A stretch of DNA of 64,000 nucleotides from Solidesulfovibrio carbinoliphilus subsp. oakridgensis (GTDB lineage: Bacteria > Desulfobacterota > Desulfovibrionia > Desulfovibrionales > Desulfovibrionaceae), in contig NZ_CM001368.1 of NCBI RefSeq assembly GCF_000177215.2, positions 2,978,017 through 3,042,016 of the forward strand, in the 5' to 3' direction. The position numbers and the translations under genes were made by a program. The notes beneath the pieces are model-generated. The model made no database searches and was not told where the DNA came from. It saw only the letters and a list, made by a program, of their open reading frames with translations. Shown one piece after another: positions 61,153 to 64,000 of this stretch. Position 1 is the first letter of the stretch, and the number at the start of each line of letters is the position of its first letter.

Positions 61153-61875
61153 ATGCGCTATTTGGTCGTAGGGGCGCTGTTGGTTGTGGCGCTTTTCGGG
61201 TGCGCGGGCAAGGGCGGGAAGCCGGCCGAGCCGAAGACGTCGGGCTTTGCCTCGGCCGACGCCAAAAACGTCCACGACTTTCTGGTCAAGTATCCGGGGG
61301 TGGTCATGTCCGGCGACGTCAAGGCCATCCGCCGGCTCTACACCGACGACGCCCGGATCGTGCCGTTTCTCGGCAACGCGGTGCGGCCGGTCAAGGCCGG
61401 GGAAATGGGCAGGCGGCTGCCGGAGATGGTGGCCGCCGAGCGCGCCGCCAACCTGCGCATCGCCTTTCACGAGCCCATCCATATCGAGGCCAAGGGCGAC
61501 CGGGCCTCGGCCCAGGTGGTGGCCGATCTCACCTGGCAGGAGCAGGGCAAGACCCGGCAGGCCGTCATGAATTGCTATTTCGGCCTGTCCCGGGACGAGA
61601 ACTACCTGTGGAAGATCCGCGAGGCCCACGGCGAGCCGGTCAGGCCGGGATTCGCCCTGCCGGCCCAGAAGGCCCCGCTCAAGCCCCTGCCTCCCCGGGA
61701 TCGGACGCTCAAGGGGTCGAAGAAAACGGTGCGCAAGGTCACGGGCGAGCCGCAGCCCCAGGCCGGGCCGGCCGCGCCGCCAGCACCAGCAGCGCCGCCC
61801 GTCCCGCCAGACACGGGTGCGCCGCCAGAACCGGCAGCCCCAGCCGGCGGGCAAACCCCACAACCCCTTTTCTAG
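61153..61875 (+). CDS. Putative lipoprotein with nuclear-transport-factor-2-like domain
   Basis: Exported lipoprotein of 240 residues: signal with lipobox LFGC (Cys17), then an SnoaL/NTF2-like domain (about 35-165; HDFLVKYPGVVMSGDVKAIRRLYTDDARIVPF in part, VVADLTWQEQGKTRQAVMNCYFG) and a Pro/Ala-rich tail (about 195-240). The last 137 bases are the antisense of the convergent methyltransferase gene, so the tail is probably an extension into that gene rather than a conserved part. Confidence 0.7.
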   Translation: MRYLVVGALLVVALFGCAGKGGKPAEPKTSGFASADAKNVHDFLVKYPGVVMSGDVKAIRRLYTDDARIVPFLGNAVRPVKAGEMGRRLPEMVAAERAANLRIAFHEPIHIEAKGDRASAQVVADLTWQEQGKTRQAVMNCYFGLSRDENYLWKIREAHGEPVRPGFALPAQKAPLKPLPPRDRTLKGSKKTVRKVTGEPQPQAGPAAPPAPAAPPVPPDTGAPPEPAAPAGGQTPQPLF

Positions 61876-62428
61876 CCATGAAATCCCGGTAGTTGCGGTA
61901 GTGGGCCGCCCCGGCCAGCCGCTCGGCCAGGGCCACCAGCCCGCCCATGGGCCAGGGGCCGGCCGGGACGGCGTAGTCGAGGACCAGCACGTGCCCGCCC
62001 GGCCGGGTGGCCCGGACCATCGCCCGGCCCATGGCCAGCCGGTCCGGCTCCCCGTTCTCGTGCAAGGCCAGGGTGATGGCGGTGGCGTCAAAGGCCCCGT
62101 CGGCCACGGCCAGGGTCCGGACATCCATGCGGGCAAAGGGCGGGGCGGCCGGGCCCGCCGCCCGGCGGGCCATGGCCAGCATGGCCGGCGACAGGTCGAC
62201 GCCCCAGGCATCGAGGCCGGCCCGGCGAAGGAGCAGGGTCTGCCGGCCCGTGCCGCAGCAGAGGTCGAGGACCCGGCGCGCCCCGAGCCGGACGAGGACG
62301 TCCCGGACCAGCCGGCGCAGGGGGGCGAGGAAAAGGGCCGTGGCCGGGTCGTAGAGCCCGGCCAGGGACCGGTAGGGATCGGGCGTCACGTCCGTGGATA
62401 TCGGGGAAACGTCAGTGGTTGCGGCCAA
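61739..62428 (-). CDS. Class I SAM-dependent methyltransferase
   Basis: Methyltransferase of 229 residues of the UbiE/Mtase-11 type: motif I VLDLCCGTGRQTLLL near 53-67, WGVDLSPAMLAMARR, DATAITLALHE and VRATRPGGHVLVLDY. Its start overlaps the malQ stop by 17 bases and its last 137 bases overlap the convergent lipoprotein gene. The C-terminal 15 residues are low-complexity (AARPARPGAAARP). Confidence 0.88.
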   Translation of the reverse strand: MAATTDVSPISTDVTPDPYRSLAGLYDPATALFLAPLRRLVRDVLVRLGARRVLDLCCGTGRQTLLLRRAGLDAWGVDLSPAMLAMARRAAGPAAPPFARMDVRTLAVADGAFDATAITLALHENGEPDRLAMGRAMVRATRPGGHVLVLDYAVPAGPWPMGGLVALAERLAGAAHYRNYRDFMARKGVVGFARRLGLPVLAAHPCLAGRAALLVLAARPARPGAAARP

Positions 62429-63920
62429 AGATCTCGGTCATGGCCCGCAGCCGGTCGGCCAGCCCGTGGTCGAACTGGTCCGGGACGGCCCGCCAGCTCC
62501 AGTTGCCCTTGGCCACGGACGGCATGTTCATGCGCGCCCCCTCGCCAAGGCACAGGAGATCCTGCATGGGCGTGACGGCCGTGGCCGCCCGGCTGGCCAT
62601 GACCAGCCGGATGAGCTCCCAGGGCGTCTCCTCGGGCGTCACCTCCCGGCCGAGATAGGCATAGAGCGCCTTTTTGCCGTCCTCGCCGGCCTCGTCGGCC
62701 CGGGCCCAGCCGAGGGTGGTGTTGTTGTCGTGGGTGCCGGTGTAGGCCACCTGGTTGCGGTCGTAGTTGTGGGGCGCGTCGCGGTTTTCGGCGATCTCGG
62801 CCCCGAAGGCGAACTGGAGGATCTTCATGCCGGGAAAGCCGAAGGTGGCCATCAACTCCCGGACCTCGGCCGTGATCACGCCCAGGTTCTCGGCGATGAT
62901 CGGCAGGGACGGGAACCGGCGCTGCATGGCCTTGAACAGGGCCAGTCCCGGAGCCTCGACCCACCGGCCGCGCACGGCCGTCTCCTCGTGGGCCTCGATC
63001 TCCCAGTAGGCCTCGAAGCCCCGGAAGTGGTCGAGCCGGATGATGTCGTAGAGTTCCATGTTGTGGCCCATGCGCCGCAGCCACCAGTCGAAGCCGGTCT
63101 TCTCGTGGACCGGCCAGTCATAGACCGGGTTGCCCCAGCGCTGGCCGGTCTCGCTGAAATAGTCGGGCGGCACGCCGGCCACGAGCAGCGGGCGCTTGTC
63201 CGGGCCGAGCTTGAAGAGCTTGGGGTTGGCCCAGACGTCGGCGCTGTCCTCGGTGACGTAGATGGGCATGTCGCCGATGACCTGGATGTCGTTTTCCCGC
63301 AGGTGCCGGCGCAGCCCCCGCCACTGGGACACGGCCAGATGCTGGACGAAGCGGATGTACTCGATTTCGTCGGTCTCGTGCTGGCGGACGTAATCCAGGG
63401 CATCGGCCCGGCGGTCGCGCAGTTCGGCCGGCCAGTCGGCCCAGCCCGCGCCGCCGCGCCGGCGCTTGATGGCCTTGAAAAGGGCGTAGTCGTCCAGCCA
63501 GGAGACCTCGTCATGGCAAAACGACTGGAACCGGGGGTCCCCGGCCAGCCGTTCCCGGCCCCGTTCGAAGGCCAGGCGCAACAGCTTGTCCTTGTAGATC
63601 TCCGCGCCCTCGTAGTCGGCCACGGCCGGGTTTTCCTGGACGTAGCCGGACTCGATGTCGGCCGCGTCGAGCCAGCCGTCCGTCACCATCTGCTCGGGGC
63701 TTATGAGAAGCGGATTGACGGCAAAGGCCGAATCGCTGCTGTAAGGCGAGTTGCCGATATAGGTCGAGGTCGGGGTCAGCGGCAGGATCTGCCAGTAGGA
63801 CTGGGCCGCCTGGGTCAGGAATTGGGCGAATTGCCTGGCCCCGGGGCCAAAGTCGCCGATGCCGAACCGGGAGGGAAGCGAGGTGACGTGCAAAAGCACG
63901 CCGCTGGCTCTGCGTTGCAT
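62412..63920 (-). CDS. malQ: 4-alpha-glucanotransferase
   Basis: Amylomaltase (GH77) of 502 residues that disproportionates maltodextrins, complementing glycogen phosphorylase. N-terminus RASGVLLHVTSLPSRFGIGD; catalytic Asp in IIRLDHFRGFEAYWEI near 293, acid/base Glu in IIAENLGVIT near 339, and third Asp in GTHDNNTTLGW near 391. Good ribosome binding site AAAGGAG. Its 3' end overlaps the methyltransferase gene start. Confidence 0.96.
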   Translation of the reverse strand: MQRRASGVLLHVTSLPSRFGIGDFGPGARQFAQFLTQAAQSYWQILPLTPTSTYIGNSPYSSDSAFAVNPLLISPEQMVTDGWLDAADIESGYVQENPAVADYEGAEIYKDKLLRLAFERGRERLAGDPRFQSFCHDEVSWLDDYALFKAIKRRRGGAGWADWPAELRDRRADALDYVRQHETDEIEYIRFVQHLAVSQWRGLRRHLRENDIQVIGDMPIYVTEDSADVWANPKLFKLGPDKRPLLVAGVPPDYFSETGQRWGNPVYDWPVHEKTGFDWWLRRMGHNMELYDIIRLDHFRGFEAYWEIEAHEETAVRGRWVEAPGLALFKAMQRRFPSLPIIAENLGVITAEVRELMATFGFPGMKILQFAFGAEIAENRDAPHNYDRNQVAYTGTHDNNTTLGWARADEAGEDGKKALYAYLGREVTPEETPWELIRLVMASRAATAVTPMQDLLCLGEGARMNMPSVAKGNWSWRAVPDQFDHGLADRLRAMTEIFGRNH

Positions 63921-63956
63921 GGAAGACTCCTTTGGCGGACGATAAAGGAGGAATGT

Positions 63957-64000
63957 GGGGGAGGGAACCCCTTTTTTGCAAAAAAGGGGTTCCCTCCCCC
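63957..64000. repeat. Large palindrome, family 2, copy K
   Basis: Perfect 44-base palindrome: arms GGGGGAGGGAACCCC-TTTTTT-G and complement, no loop other than fold-back, ending at the window edge. The core is nearly the same as the copy after pyrF (45736-45783), the main difference being one extra base pair in the T-tract and the centre. It lies upstream of malQ and probably marks the end of a gene beyond 64000. Confidence 0.88.

Overview
The window is very GC-rich DNA from a sulfate-reducing deltaproteobacterium of the Desulfovibrionaceae, most like Desulfovibrio/Solidesulfovibrio. The grounds are a MOP-type aldehyde oxidoreductase whose cysteine positions match the D. gigas enzyme, a complete flxABCD-hdrABC flavin-oxidoreductase/heterodisulfide-reductase operon beside an iron alcohol dehydrogenase, and a Desulfovibrio-type outer membrane porin. 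I see no rRNA, tRNA, CRISPR array, insertion sequence or phage gene.

Left part (1-28 kb), almost all on the minus strand. After a truncated RND efflux adaptor comes an 11-gene block (923-14145) around the molybdenum aldehyde oxidoreductase mop. It holds a MoeA-like molybdopterin-binding protein, mop, an Fe-S flavoprotein, a small 4-Cys protein, a methyltransferase, a C_GCAxxG_C_C protein, a radical SAM protein, an AMP-dependent ligase, XdhC, a MocA-like nucleotidyltransferase fused to an HD domain, and a histidine phosphatase. Most junctions overlap by a few bases. It looks like a dedicated maturation and electron-transfer system for this enzyme. A kinase/NtrC-type regulator pair lies upstream, with a sigma-54-like site between. 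Then come a TrfA-like orphan protein, a ferritin-like protein, flxA-D/hdrA-C and adh. adh has a good sigma-54 promoter and three TTGTCCC-type sites about 60 bp apart. Together mop, adh and Flx-Hdr describe ethanol and aldehyde oxidation coupled to ferredoxin and thiol redox pools.

Middle (28-46 kb): two ArsC/LMW-phosphatase-like genes; rpiA divergent from tkt-tal (non-oxidative pentose phosphate pathway); a CheY-like receiver translationally coupled to a predicted pseudokinase; a TetR gene whose palindromic operator recurs in front of the next gene, an outer membrane protein; a porin; an AmiS/UreI-type channel; and glmS-amidase-pyrF.

Right part (46-64 kb): glycogen phosphorylase, DNA polymerase IV, a LysM protein, a VWA-OmpA protein, an M16C peptidase, an orphan PAS histidine kinase, an acyltransferase, a geranylgeranyl-reductase-type flavoprotein, a HAD phosphatase, a lipoprotein overlapping a convergent methyltransferase, and malQ.

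A dispersed palindromic repeat (core GCCTCCGGCGGCC plus a G-run/C-run hairpin ending GGACCCC) occurs nine times. Seven copies sit at a stop codon in the same orientation, six of them just behind it after a short purine-rich linker or none, and one carrying the stop itself. A second family, a roughly 44-48 bp near-perfect palindrome, occurs twice.
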